A stretch of DNA of 64,000 bases. Source: Planctomycetota bacterium. GTDB lineage: Bacteria; Planctomycetota; GCA-2746535. The position numbers and the translations under genes are program-made. Location: assembly GCA_002746535.1 (NCBI GenBank), contig NVWA01000003.1, forward strand, positions 124,001 through 188,000, written 5' to 3'. Numbering within the stretch: the first letter of the stretch is position 1; every line of letters starts with the position of its first letter. The notes under the pieces are model-generated. The model searched no databases and was not told the DNA's origin. It saw only the letters and a list, made by a program, of their open reading frames with translations. Below, piece after piece: positions 15,800-24,319 of this stretch.

Positions 15800-16390
15800 A
15801 TGATTGAATTGAATGATTGGGATATTATTTTGAAAGTTAAAAAAGGGGACTCAAACTCTTTTTCTTTTTTAATAGAAAAATATTCCAATCGTCTTTTTCA
15901 ATTTCTTTATGCTCGTCTTAAAAACAAAGAAGATATTGAGGATATCCTGCAAGAATCTTTTTTGAAAGCATTTAAAAAGATAGAGCAATATAATCCAAAA
16001 TATAAATTTTCTACTTGGATATATACAATTGTTTATCATGAATTTTGTCGGCATATCAAAAAAAATGGAAGATTGAAATTATTAAATGATGAAGATAAGT
16101 TAATTTATTCTGACGAGAAAATAGTTGATTTAGATCAAGGGAATGTTTGGGCAGTTGCCAGAAAACTTAAACCGGATCAGTTTACTATCTTATGGCTTAA
16201 ATATGAAGAAGAATTAAGTGTTCAAGAAATTTCGGTGATTCTAAAAGTATCGAAAACGAGTGTGAAAGTTGGATTACATCGAGCTCGAAATAAACTGAAA
16301 ATATTTTTAAATATTGATGATCAATTAAAAAGTAATATCTCGATTATGAAACCTAAGATAGTTAAGCAAGAATTGGAGAAAATGATATGA
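15800..16390 (+). CDS. ECF-type RNA polymerase sigma factor
   Basis: Region 2 spans about residues 10-85, with FSFLIEKYSNRLFQFLYARL, KEDIEDILQESFLKAFKKIE and FSTWIYTIVYHEFCRHIKK. These cover core binding and -10 recognition. Region 4 spans about 118-170, with LKPDQFTILWLKYEEELSVQ, then EISVILKVSKTSVKVGLHRA, the -35-binding helix-turn-helix. No regions 1 or 3 are present, as expected for ECF factors. The stop codon overlaps the next start as ATGA, coupling it to a putative anti-sigma factor. Confidence 0.9.
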   Translation: MIELNDWDIILKVKKGDSNSFSFLIEKYSNRLFQFLYARLKNKEDIEDILQESFLKAFKKIEQYNPKYKFSTWIYTIVYHEFCRHIKKNGRLKLLNDEDKLIYSDEKIVDLDQGNVWAVARKLKPDQFTILWLKYEEELSVQEISVILKVSKTSVKVGLHRARNKLKIFLNIDDQLKSNISIMKPKIVKQELEKMI

Positions 16391-16878
16391 GTGAACATGA
16401 ATTTAAAAAGTATCTAAATAAAGATACTTCTGAAATCCCTCAAATTTCCATAGAATTAAAAAATAAAATAGCTGATTTTGTGCTTGAGCATAAAGATGAT
16501 AATTCAGTAAAAGATAATCATTTTAACTTGGTTAAATGGTATTTTTTAGGAGCTGCTATTACTTTATTATCATTTGGTATTTGGTTTGTTTCTGAAAAAC
16601 CAATTGTGGAGAGCAATGAAATTCATCATTCAGCAATAAATTATGATGAGTTGTTTGCTGAAGCAAATTTCCCGGAAATTCAATTTCCTTCATTTAATTC
16701 TCCAAAAGTTGATTTGGTTTTCCCCGATAAAGTTAGTGAGACTGTATTCGCTTTTATTAATGATGAAAAGAATAATCCCTATGAAAGAGAGTTCAGGTCT
16801 TTAGCAAAATTATCCAAAGCAATTGTTGCTAATTTTTCTGATGATTTAATTGTGGGTAATTTTGTAAAGAAAAATTAA
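16387..16878 (+). CDS. Putative membrane anti-sigma factor
   Basis: The gene overlaps the sigma factor gene by four bases (ATGA). The product has a cytoplasmic N-terminal region of about 55 residues, one membrane segment (WYFLGAAITLLSFGIWFVS, about 56-74) and an acidic outer domain of 90 residues (FPEIQFPSFNSPKVDLVFPD). No ZAS zinc motif (HxxxCxxC) is visible, so it would be a non-zinc anti-sigma factor. The assignment rests on topology and gene order, not on sequence similarity. Confidence 0.6.
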   Translation: MSEHEFKKYLNKDTSEIPQISIELKNKIADFVLEHKDDNSVKDNHFNLVKWYFLGAAITLLSFGIWFVSEKPIVESNEIHHSAINYDELFAEANFPEIQFPSFNSPKVDLVFPDKVSETVFAFINDEKNNPYEREFRSLAKLSKAIVANFSDDLIVGNFVKKN

Positions 16879-16930
16879 TGCTTTAAAATGAAATGTTGAG
16901 GCTTTCATTATATTGAATTACATAGCATTA
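16876..16930. terminator. Nested hairpins between convergent genes
   Basis: An outer stem TAATGCT/AGCATTA encloses an inner stem AATGAAA/TTTCATT. It lies at the meeting point of the anti-sigma gene and the phosphodiesterase gene, and could terminate both. The stems are short and AT-rich. Confidence 0.35.
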
Positions 16931-17650
16931 TTTATTTTGTTTAAAAAGTTCGGGTTTATCAGTTGTGATACCATGAACACCCATCTTAAATAAATTCTCT
17001 GCATCAATTTCATTATTAACTGTCCAGCAATATAACTTCAAATCATTTTTACTAATCTCTGAAGAAACTTGTTGATTGATTAATTTCCAATCTAAGTCAA
17101 GACCCTCTAAATTATTTGATTTGCAAAAATTAATTAATTCATTGAGTGTTGCAGTATTTATTTCATTTTCTTTATTACTGTATAAAAAGTAAAATGGAAT
17201 TTCTTTCATAAGTACTTTTGATGCTAGTGCGACATCTTTACTAAATCCAATGATAAAAATTTGATTTTTTAATTCAGGAAATTTTTCCAATTCCTTATTT
17301 AGAAAGGGAAGAATAGATTTGTCAGATTTTATTTCAATAAAAAGATAGATATTGTTTGGTAGCAGTTCTAATATTTCATTTAAGGTCGGTATCTTTTCAT
17401 TTTTAAATTCTTCTCCAATATGAGAGCCAACTTCAAATTCTTTGAGTTTAGCTAGAGTGCAATCTTTAATGATAAAGTTTTTATTAGATAACCTTTTTGT
17501 GGTATAGTCATGGTGAACAACTATGTGATTATCTTTTGATAGGTGTATATCGATTTCTATACCATCAGCTTTTAGTTCAATAGCCTTTTTAATTGATGCG
17601 CAAGTATTTTCGGGTGCTAAGTTTGATGCGCCTCTGTGAGCAATTATCAT
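16928..17650 (-). CDS. ugpQ: Glycerophosphodiester phosphodiesterase
   Basis: The enzyme hydrolyses glycerophosphodiesters to glycerol 3-phosphate and an alcohol, allowing reuse of phospholipid head groups. The GDPD TIM-barrel signatures are all present. IIAHRGASNLAPENT carries the catalytic His/Arg and Glu, ADGIEIDIHLSKDNHIVVHH the metal-binding Glu/Asp and second catalytic His, then KIPTLNEILELLP and FIEIKSD. The C-terminus ends YCWTVNNEIDAENLFKMGVHGITTDKP in pattern. The 240-residue length fits the cytoplasmic UgpQ type; there is no signal peptide. AAGGAG precedes the ATG. It is monocistronic as far as can be seen. Confidence 0.88.
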   Translation of the reverse strand: MIIAHRGASNLAPENTCASIKKAIELKADGIEIDIHLSKDNHIVVHHDYTTKRLSNKNFIIKDCTLAKLKEFEVGSHIGEEFKNEKIPTLNEILELLPNNIYLFIEIKSDKSILPFLNKELEKFPELKNQIFIIGFSKDVALASKVLMKEIPFYFLYSNKENEINTATLNELINFCKSNNLEGLDLDWKLINQQVSSEISKNDLKLYCWTVNNEIDAENLFKMGVHGITTDKPELFKQNK

Positions 17651-17819
17651 CGTTTCTCCTTATCTATTTTGATGTAAGAAGTATATCGATCATTTAACTA
17701 AACTGTTATCTTTATATATTAGCGATTAAGGAAGGGCGATTGTATTTTAGTCAGATATATGTGATTTTTAATATATCTGTTATTCATAATGAATTATTTG
17801 GTTTTGTTGATTGTTAAAC

Positions 17820-19511
17820 TTATAACTTAAATTCTGACGATAATTTTTCTAATCTTTCTGCTTCAGCATTTAATTGTTTTATAGCTTTACTTACCTTGCT
17901 GAAATCTTCTATCGTTTTTGTAGACATATTGTGAATCTGGATTAAGTTTTTATCAATTTCATTAATAGTGACTCCTTGTTCTTCTGAGGCTGAAGCAACC
18001 ATTTCGTTTAACTCAGATGATTTCATAGTTAGTTCATCAATTTTATTTAAATGAGTTTCAACTTCATTATTGAAAGAGACTGTATTTTTAGCTTCATTTA
18101 AGTTGATTTCCATTGATTCGATTAGTTGGCTAATTGTTTTATCAAATTCATCTAAGGATAACTCAATATTTGCTGTTGCCTCTTGAGTACTATATGCGAG
18201 TGATTTTACTTCATCAGCAACAACTGAAAATCCTTTGCCTTCTTCTCCCGCCCTTGCCGCTTCTATGGAAGCATTTAAAGCTAGTAGGTTTGTCTGTTCG
18301 GCAATATTTGAAATCACAGCTAGAACTTTTTTGATATTTTCATTTTTGTCATTTAAATCCTTTAAAACTTCTGATGATTTATCAATTTCTTCAGATAATT
18401 TTTCCGTGGATTTTACACAATTATCAACAACATTTTTTCCTGCAGATGTGGCTTGCGCAGAATCGCTAGTGGCTTCTGCTGTACTGCCGGCATTTCTAGC
18501 AATTTCATCTGCTGCTGCAGATAATTCGGTAACAGCAGTGACAACCATACCTGTCTCATTGATTTGTTCGTTGATCGATTTTTCTGTGACGATACTTATT
18601 TTTTCTAAGGTTGCTATATTATTTGATAATTCATTACTTCCTGATTTTATTTGTAAAATAATTTTATGAATTTTGTCTAGAAATAAATTAAAGGAGACAG
18701 CAATTGAGGTGAGTTCATCATCTCCAATTAATTCCAATCGTTTTGTTAGGTCGCCAGATCCAGAGTTCATATTATTGAGGTTTTTTGAGATTCTTTTTAA
18801 TCTTAAATCAATGACATAGTGGTATACAACTGCGAAAGATAATAAAAGACTAAGTGTGACTCCTACTAATATAAAAAGAATTTTTCTGCTTAAATCAATT
18901 CCGTTTGTAATTTTATTTGTTAAATCAGTTTCGATTTCAAGAACACCTCTAACATCATTTAGTTTCCAATCAGTCTTAGGTGTATCAGGGTGATTGTTAT
19001 GGCAGGTAACGCATCCTTTGGCAACCATTAAATCGGCTACGGCAACTCTTAGTGTCGTTTTCCCATTTAAAGTCATGTTTTTTGAATAAGATTTGGCTGG
19101 ATTTTTCGAGAGTGTATCCCAGGCATCAGCTGAGAATTTATCTAATTTTCTACTTTTTCTATTTGGAAAAGGAAATTTAGAATAAAGTTTTATGTTAACA
19201 TTGTCCTTCTTTAACAATTTACTAAGGTCATGAATTAATGTTGCCGGTAGAGGTATTGCATTTGGATCATCTTTATGATTAATGGCAATATTTATCCCAG
19301 CCTTTTTCTTTTTTACAACCGAGACAACGTTCTTGGTGTAATATCCTCTGATGGTTTTAAATTGGTTAACTGTTTTTTCCGCATTATCTTTAGCTTCTAT
19401 GAAGGCATTTTTTTTTATTATTGATGGAATCGTAAAGCTTATGACAACCATGCTAGCAATTGATATCACTAGTAGAGGTGTAATTAATTTCCAAAATAGA
19501 TTTAATTTCAT
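17820..19511 (-). CDS. Methyl-accepting chemotaxis protein with haem-binding DUF3365 sensor
   Basis: TM1 (about 12-32) and TM2 (about 210-230) bracket a periplasmic domain. It has the DUF3365/Tll0287-type pattern: [25 protein letters not shown], and a c-type haem motif CVTCH (C167, C170, H171) followed by [11 protein letters not shown]. The haem suggests sensing of redox state or a small gas. A HAMP domain follows (about 231-285). The cytoplasmic hairpin has the conserved core [20 protein letters not shown] with flanking methylation helices. No CheR-tethering pentapeptide is seen at the C-terminus. It faces the che gene cluster across a 480-base intergenic region and is its likely input. Confidence 0.88.
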   Translation of the reverse strand: MKLNLFWKLITPLLVISIASMVVISFTIPSIIKKNAFIEAKDNAEKTVNQFKTIRGYYTKNVVSVVKKKKAGINIAINHKDDPNAIPLPATLIHDLSKLLKKDNVNIKLYSKFPFPNRKSRKLDKFSADAWDTLSKNPAKSYSKNMTLNGKTTLRVAVADLMVAKGCVTCHNNHPDTPKTDWKLNDVRGVLEIETDLTNKITNGIDLSRKILFILVGVTLSLLLSFAVVYHYVIDLRLKRISKNLNNMNSGSGDLTKRLELIGDDELTSIAVSFNLFLDKIHKIILQIKSGSNELSNNIATLEKISIVTEKSINEQINETGMVVTAVTELSAAADEIARNAGSTAEATSDSAQATSAGKNVVDNCVKSTEKLSEEIDKSSEVLKDLNDKNENIKKVLAVISNIAEQTNLLALNASIEAARAGEEGKGFSVVADEVKSLAYSTQEATANIELSLDEFDKTISQLIESMEINLNEAKNTVSFNNEVETHLNKIDELTMKSSELNEMVASASEEQGVTINEIDKNLIQIHNMSTKTIEDFSKVSKAIKQLNAEAERLEKLSSEFKL

Positions 19512-19874
19512 TTCTTAAAACTCACGTGACAATCTTGTTCTACCTATTGTAGAATAGCTCTTTTTCTGACTGAAAACAAAAGGTTTTTGATGGAATTAAA
19601 AATTATTTCATAATTAAATTACTGTTTAAATAAACAAAAATATTTAATTAGTATTTGCCGAAAAACTTCATTTTTCTAGGGAGATCTTGATTTTAAAAGA
19701 AATCAAATGATTGAATCATCTATCGAGATTTTGATATAAATTAAGTAGTGCATCATTACAAGTGTTTGATATTTTTTCCTATAAGTCTTTGATAATAATA
19801 ATGTTACGTATTAGGATTAGACTCCAAATACTAAGAAAGTAGTCAAAGTTAAATTTGATATTTTTAGAAATTAA
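19512..19874. other. Intergenic region between the chemoreceptor and the cheY leader
   Basis: No gene is supported here. A small inverted repeat TTCTAC/GTAGAA lies at 19538-19554, close to the receptor start, and could be an operator. The rest is AT-rich and should hold the divergent promoters for the receptor gene and the che operon, but I cannot place them with confidence. Confidence 0.5.
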
Positions 19875-19990
19875 TTCCTATCCATAATTATCTGAAAATT
19901 TAATTGAAGAATTGAATAAAAAGTTCCTTTTAGGCAAGAACATAGGTCATAATGAATATATAGTATCTTATGTTTTTTTATGGATAGGGA
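19875..19990 (+). promoter_or_regulatory. Structured cheY leader predicted to sequester the ribosome binding site
   Basis: TTCCTATCCATAA (19875-19887) pairs with TTATGGATAGGGA (19978-19990) over 13 positions with one G-U pair. Inside, AAGAACATA (19936-19944) pairs with TATGTTTTT (19969-19977, one G-U pair), so this helix stacks directly on the outer one. A third small hairpin AAAAG-TTC-CTTTT sits at 19919-19931. Together they form a three-way junction. The right arm of the outer helix contains most of the AGGGAG ribosome binding site (19986-19991) of cheY. Opening of the helix would permit translation. This is a by-eye fold; no energy was calculated. Confidence 0.45.
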
Positions 19991-19994
19991 GCTT

Positions 19995-20366
19995 ATGAAA
20001 AATGTTTTAGTTATTGATGATTCAAGTTCAGTAAGAAAATGGCTAGGGCGGATGTTCAAAGATTTGGGCTTCACTGTGTATGAATCAGAAGACGGAAAAA
20101 AAGCATTAGACCAAGTCACAGAAATTGAAGAGTGGTCTCTCTTTTTAGTCGATTGGAATATGCCCGTTATGAATGGATTAGAGTTCATAAAAAACGTGCG
20201 TAAAATTGAAAAATTTGCTTCAGTGCCTTTGATGATGATTACCACTGAAAATGAAATGTCTAAAATTGTTATCGCATTAGAGGCAGGTGCTGATGAGTAT
20301 ATAATGAAACCTTTTGAGAAAAATGTTTTAGTGGACAAATTGAAGATTCTTGGAATCGAATATTAA
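19995..20366 (+). CDS. cheY: Chemotaxis response regulator CheY
   Basis: This is a single receiver domain of 123 residues. The acidic pair is in VLVIDDSSSVRKW, the phospho-acceptor in FLVDWNMPVMNG, Thr in MMITTEN, and Lys in YIMKPFEK. It should carry the signal from CheA to the motor or another effector. The ATG used here has AGGGAG four bases upstream; an in-frame ATG 15 bases earlier has no such site and lies in the leader helix. It heads the che operon, with 62 bases before cheA. No flagellar or pilus motor genes lie in the window, so the effector is unknown. Confidence 0.88.
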   Translation: MKNVLVIDDSSSVRKWLGRMFKDLGFTVYESEDGKKALDQVTEIEEWSLFLVDWNMPVMNGLEFIKNVRKIEKFASVPLMMITTENEMSKIVIALEAGADEYIMKPFEKNVLVDKLKILGIEY

Positions 20367-20428
20367 AGTGTATCTTTATCTGCAAAAACAAGTTGGTCTT
20401 AAACCACTAAATTATAAATGGAATTGAA

Positions 20429-22792
20429 ATGAGTGATGAAGAAAATGAAATAGTACGTGAATTTATCATTGAATGTTCCGAACAAATGGATCAAGTGGAT
20501 AATCACATATTAGAATTAGAAAATGATCCTACCAATAGTGATTTGCTGGGAATCATTTTTCGCGCCTTTCATAATATGAAAGGTGCTAGTGGTTTTTTAG
20601 GATTTCATAAATTAGAATCCTTGACTCATGTCGGTGAAAATTTATTGAGTAAACTCAGGGATGGTGATATTGTCCTAAGTCCAAGCATTACGAGTGCTCT
20701 AATGGCGATGGGAGATGCTGTTAGAATCATTTTTATTAATATAGAGGAAACAGGAGGTGATGGTGAAGATGACTTCGAGAAATTAAAAAGTAGATTAAGT
20801 GAAGAATTGAAAATTGCAATAAATGCTAAAAAAAGTGATGTTAAAAACAGTGATTCTGACAAAAAAGAAATAGAGAAAAAGGAAGAAGCAAAAGATCCGC
20901 TTGATTTAGAAATCGAAGAAGCACTGGAAATGGCCAAGATTAGAAGACAAAAGCAACTTTTAGAAGCGAAACAAAAATTAGAAAAAGAACAACCTTCTAA
21001 TGAAGAAGAGCAGCCAGCTAAAGAAAAAGCGGTTCCTGTTAAAAGAAAACGTGGGTCAGATACTCAAACAAGTATATCAGATAGCTCCATTCGCGTAAAT
21101 GTTGAAGTTCTTGATTTTTTAATGAATTTAGTTGGCGAGTTGGTATTGACCCGAAATCAGATTGTTCAAAATTACGTTCCCACTGAAGATTCCGATATTT
21201 CAAAATCTCTTCAAGTATTGAATCGTATCACTTCTGAACTTCAAGAAGAAGTGATGAAAACTAGGATGCAGCCAATAAATAATATGTTTAGTAAGTTTCC
21301 CCGAATTGTACGAGGATTAGCAGATAGTGTTAATAAGAAAATTCGATTAGACATCATTGGAAAAGAAACTGAGCTAGACCGAACATTGATTGAGTCACTC
21401 CGAGACCCTCTCACACACATGGTTAGGAATTCTGTTGATCATGGTATAGAATCTCAAGAGAAGAGGAAAGCAAACGGAAAAGATCCAGAAGGTGTTGTTG
21501 TCTTAAAAGCTTATCATGAGAGCGGATATGTTCATATTGACATCATTGATGATGGAGCTGGTATCGACCCTAAAATCATTAAAGCAAAAGCAATCGAAAA
21601 GAATCTCAAGACAGATGAACAGCTTGATTCGATGAGTGATAAAGAAATTATAAATATGATTTTTTTGCCTGGTTTTTCTACAGCAGAGGTGATTACAAAT
21701 ATTTCAGGCCGTGGGGTTGGTATGGATGTCGTCCGAACCAATATTGAAAAGGTTGGTGGCACAGTTGAAATAAATAGTGTTTTGGGAAAAGGCTCAACGT
21801 TTAATTTAAAAGTGCCTTTAACTCTTGCTATCATGCCAGCCCTAATTATTAGTGTTGGTAAAGAGCGATTAGCCATTCCGCAAGTTAGTATTCAAGAATT
21901 ACAATTGATTGAAAAAGAGGATATGAATAAATTGGAAATGTTGCACGGTACACCGGTATTAAATTTAAGAGATGAGTTTATACCCCTTTTATATTTAAAT
22001 GAGCAATTAAATATTGATAGCGAAGAATTAGAAAAGAATGAACAAGAATCGATAAGTGTTGTCGTGCTCCATGTTGATAATCAAATGATTGGTTTGGTTG
22101 TAGATGAAATTTTTGATTCTCAGGAAATTGTGGTCAAGCCATTAGGTCCACAGCTAGAAGGTTTAACTGTTTATGCTGGTGCGACAATATTAGGTGATGG
22201 TAATATTGCCTTAATCGTTGATGCTTTAGGTTTAGCTCAAAAAGCAAATGCGCTTTCAAATTTTGATAATAAAATAAAAAAGGCAAAAGTTGATGAAAAA
22301 TTCGATGAGGTAAATCAAAGCTCACAACTTTTAATTTGTAGAACAACTGATAATGGGCGTATGGGAATTCCTCTTGATAAGGTTTTAAGGTTAGAGTCTT
22401 TAGAAAAAGAGCTTTTTGAATTTGTAGGTGGTAAAGAGGTTATAAAATATCGGGGCAATATATTACAGGTGCATAAGGTACTCAATATTTTAATTGATCG
22501 AAGAAAAAAAAATCGAGATGAAGAAAATGGCACTATTGATGAAAAAGGTAAAAAGTTAAAAATAGGATTGAATGAGGATGTGATTATTCTAGAAATAAAT
22601 TCAATTGAAGTAGGTTTGATTTGTGGTGAAATTATGGATACCTTTAATGTTTATTTAAATGAAATGGGAGCATCTACTAGAAAAGGTGTCATGGGAACGC
22701 TAGTGATAGATGAAAAAGTAATCGAAGTGCTAGATGTTGAAGATATTATTAAAACAGCAGATCCGCATATTTTCTCTATGGATGTTGGTTAA
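20429..22792 (+). CDS. cheA: Chemotaxis histidine kinase CheA with two C-terminal CheW-like domains
   Basis: CheA autophosphorylates under receptor control and passes phosphate to CheY and CheB. P1 (1-105) has phospho-His48 in RAFHNMKGASGFLGF. Residues 130-215 are a charged linker with no clear P2. P3 begins near 219 (SIRVNVEVLDFLMNLVGELV). P4 spans about 285-460 with N box HMVRNSVDHGIE, G1 DDGAGID and G2 GRGVGMDVV. P5, a CheW-like domain, is about 465-605. A second CheW-like domain occupies about 630-775 (SSQLLICRTTDNGRMGIPLD, then KYRGNILQVHKVL), which is not standard. The double domain could link the kinase to two array partners. Confidence 0.92.
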   Translation: MSDEENEIVREFIIECSEQMDQVDNHILELENDPTNSDLLGIIFRAFHNMKGASGFLGFHKLESLTHVGENLLSKLRDGDIVLSPSITSALMAMGDAVRIIFINIEETGGDGEDDFEKLKSRLSEELKIAINAKKSDVKNSDSDKKEIEKKEEAKDPLDLEIEEALEMAKIRRQKQLLEAKQKLEKEQPSNEEEQPAKEKAVPVKRKRGSDTQTSISDSSIRVNVEVLDFLMNLVGELVLTRNQIVQNYVPTEDSDISKSLQVLNRITSELQEEVMKTRMQPINNMFSKFPRIVRGLADSVNKKIRLDIIGKETELDRTLIESLRDPLTHMVRNSVDHGIESQEKRKANGKDPEGVVVLKAYHESGYVHIDIIDDGAGIDPKIIKAKAIEKNLKTDEQLDSMSDKEIINMIFLPGFSTAEVITNISGRGVGMDVVRTNIEKVGGTVEINSVLGKGSTFNLKVPLTLAIMPALIISVGKERLAIPQVSIQELQLIEKEDMNKLEMLHGTPVLNLRDEFIPLLYLNEQLNIDSEELEKNEQESISVVVLHVDNQMIGLVVDEIFDSQEIVVKPLGPQLEGLTVYAGATILGDGNIALIVDALGLAQKANALSNFDNKIKKAKVDEKFDEVNQSSQLLICRTTDNGRMGIPLDKVLRLESLEKELFEFVGGKEVIKYRGNILQVHKVLNILIDRRKKNRDEENGTIDEKGKKLKIGLNEDVIILEINSIEVGLICGEIMDTFNVYLNEMGASTRKGVMGTLVIDEKVIEVLDVEDIIKTADPHIFSMDVG

Positions 22793-22814
22793 TAAATTAC
22801 CTGAAAGGTTAAAG

Positions 22815-23252
22815 ATGGCAGCTCAGAAATATTGTACCTTTTATTTGATGAAAGAATTTTTTGGAATTGAGGTAGAGTATGTTCAAGAGGTAATTCGAAA
22901 ACAAAATGAAACGAAGATTTATTTAGCCCCTTCTGAGATTTCGGGTTTAATCAACCTTAGGGGTCATGTGGTGCCTGTCGTAAATATGAGAGTGCGACTA
23001 GAATTTGGCGACAGTGATGATATTCCAGAGAAGCAAATGAACGTGATATTAAAGAATGGTAATGGCTTTATTGGTTTTTTGGTAGATAAAATTGGTGAAG
23101 TTATTTTGCTAGATACTGATGACATAAAAGCTGTTCCAGAAACATTGAGTGGTACAGCAAAAGAATTAATTACAGGAACATACAACTTAGAGAATGAGGT
23201 TTTACTAGTACTAGATTCAGAAAAAACTAAAAATATTAAAGTTGTTTTATAA
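22815..23252 (+). CDS. cheW: Chemotaxis coupling protein CheW
   Basis: The 145-residue product is one CheW domain: YCTFYLMKEFFGIEVEYVQE, then ISGLINLRGHVVPVVNMR (the conserved core), and FIGFLVDKIGEVILL. It links chemoreceptors to CheA. I start it at the ATG after GAAAGG, 22 bases downstream of the cheA stop. A longer reading frame extends 81 bases further 5' and overlaps cheA by 59 bases, but lacks the family alignment. Confidence 0.9.
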   Translation: MAAQKYCTFYLMKEFFGIEVEYVQEVIRKQNETKIYLAPSEISGLINLRGHVVPVVNMRVRLEFGDSDDIPEKQMNVILKNGNGFIGFLVDKIGEVILLDTDDIKAVPETLSGTAKELITGTYNLENEVLLVLDSEKTKNIKVVL

Positions 23253-23263
23253 GTGAATTGACT

Positions 23264-24310
23264 ATGTCTTTTAATGTTTTAATTATAACCAGCTCTAGTG
23301 ATTTTGGTGTTGAGTTGCAAAATAATTTATTAAAACACCTTGAAGGAATCGCCGATTGTCGAATATTTTTTAATTTATTTCCTGTATTTGGCGCTCTTGA
23401 AAAAGCCAATTACCAATTGGCATTTGTTGATTACCGAACTCAAAATAAATCAATGGATAGTTTTCTTGAAAAACTTAGTGGTCATGAATGCAGTCCTCCG
23501 GTTTTATTATTTATTAATCATAAAGATGATTTAAATAAATTAAAATACAATGATTTTAATGTGCGATATTGCTTCGATAGAACTGAGGAAAGTGAAGTTA
23601 ATAGTATGACCCAAGATGTCATAAGGATTTCACGTAAGTTATTGAGATCTGATTTGCAAGCTATTAAGTCGGTAAAAGCTATTAAATCAAATGGCAGTTT
23701 AAAGAATGACTCCAAAAATAATTTCAAGCCTAAAGTTTTAGGTATTGGCTCCTCGACTGGTGGTCCAATTGCATTGTCAACTATGCTAAAGGATATTTCG
23801 AGCAATTTTCCTATTCCTATTGTGATTACTCAGCATATACCGGCAAAATTCACTGAGCCCTTAGCGGAACGGTTGACTAAAAAATGTCCGATTGCATTTC
23901 ACGTGGCCGTTGATGGAGAAGTATTAGAAGCCGGTAAAGGTTATATTGCTCCAGGTGGATATCATATGGTTTTTGAAAAAAATAAAAGAAATGTAATTAT
24001 TAAATTAAGTGAAGGAAACCCTGTGAATTCCTGTAAACCTTCAGTTGATGTTATGTTTAGATCATTAGTAGAAGTATATGATAATAAGGTCATTGCAGTT
24101 GTTTTGACTGGAATGGGTGCTGACGGCGCACAAGGTTGCTTAGATGTTAAGAACCACAATGGTAAGATTTTTATTCAAGATGAAGAGTCATGTGCTGTAT
24201 GGGGAATGCCTAAGGCCGTTCATGAATTAGATATAGCTGATAGGGAATTGCCATTGTCAGAAATGGGAAACCAGGTTAATGATTATATATTAAAGTGTTT
24301 TAATTTATAA
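23264..24310 (+). CDS. cheB: Chemotaxis methylesterase CheB with degenerate receiver
   Basis: CheB removes methyl groups from receptor glutamates. The C-terminal esterase is intact: IGSSTGGP with Ser164, TQHIPAKFTEPLAERL with His191, and LTGMGADGAQG with Asp287. The N-terminal domain is receiver-like (residues 1-120). It keeps an Asp at position 56 (LAFVDYR) but has serines where the acidic pair should be (ITSSSD, 8-13), and I see no conserved Lys near 109 (YCFDRTEE). Conventional Mg-dependent phosphorylation is therefore doubtful. The ATG here is preferred over a TTG six bases upstream. Confidence 0.88.
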   Translation: MSFNVLIITSSSDFGVELQNNLLKHLEGIADCRIFFNLFPVFGALEKANYQLAFVDYRTQNKSMDSFLEKLSGHECSPPVLLFINHKDDLNKLKYNDFNVRYCFDRTEESEVNSMTQDVIRISRKLLRSDLQAIKSVKAIKSNGSLKNDSKNNFKPKVLGIGSSTGGPIALSTMLKDISSNFPIPIVITQHIPAKFTEPLAERLTKKCPIAFHVAVDGEVLEAGKGYIAPGGYHMVFEKNKRNVIIKLSEGNPVNSCKPSVDVMFRSLVEVYDNKVIAVVLTGMGADGAQGCLDVKNHNGKIFIQDEESCAVWGMPKAVHELDIADRELPLSEMGNQVNDYILKCFNL

Positions 24311-24319
24311 AGGTCGAAG

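Noticed and set aside
18134-18669. Plus-strand frames inside the chemoreceptor gene
   Set aside because: They are antisense to conserved MCP signalling-domain sequence and lack family features or ribosome binding sites.
19871-20338. A 155-residue minus-strand frame opposite cheY
   Set aside because: It is antisense to a clear CheY coding region and matches no family; its codon pattern mirrors cheY.
22734-22814. Upstream extension of cheW into cheA
   Set aside because: The extra 27 residues do not match the CheW family, and a proper ribosome binding site precedes the ATG at 22815.
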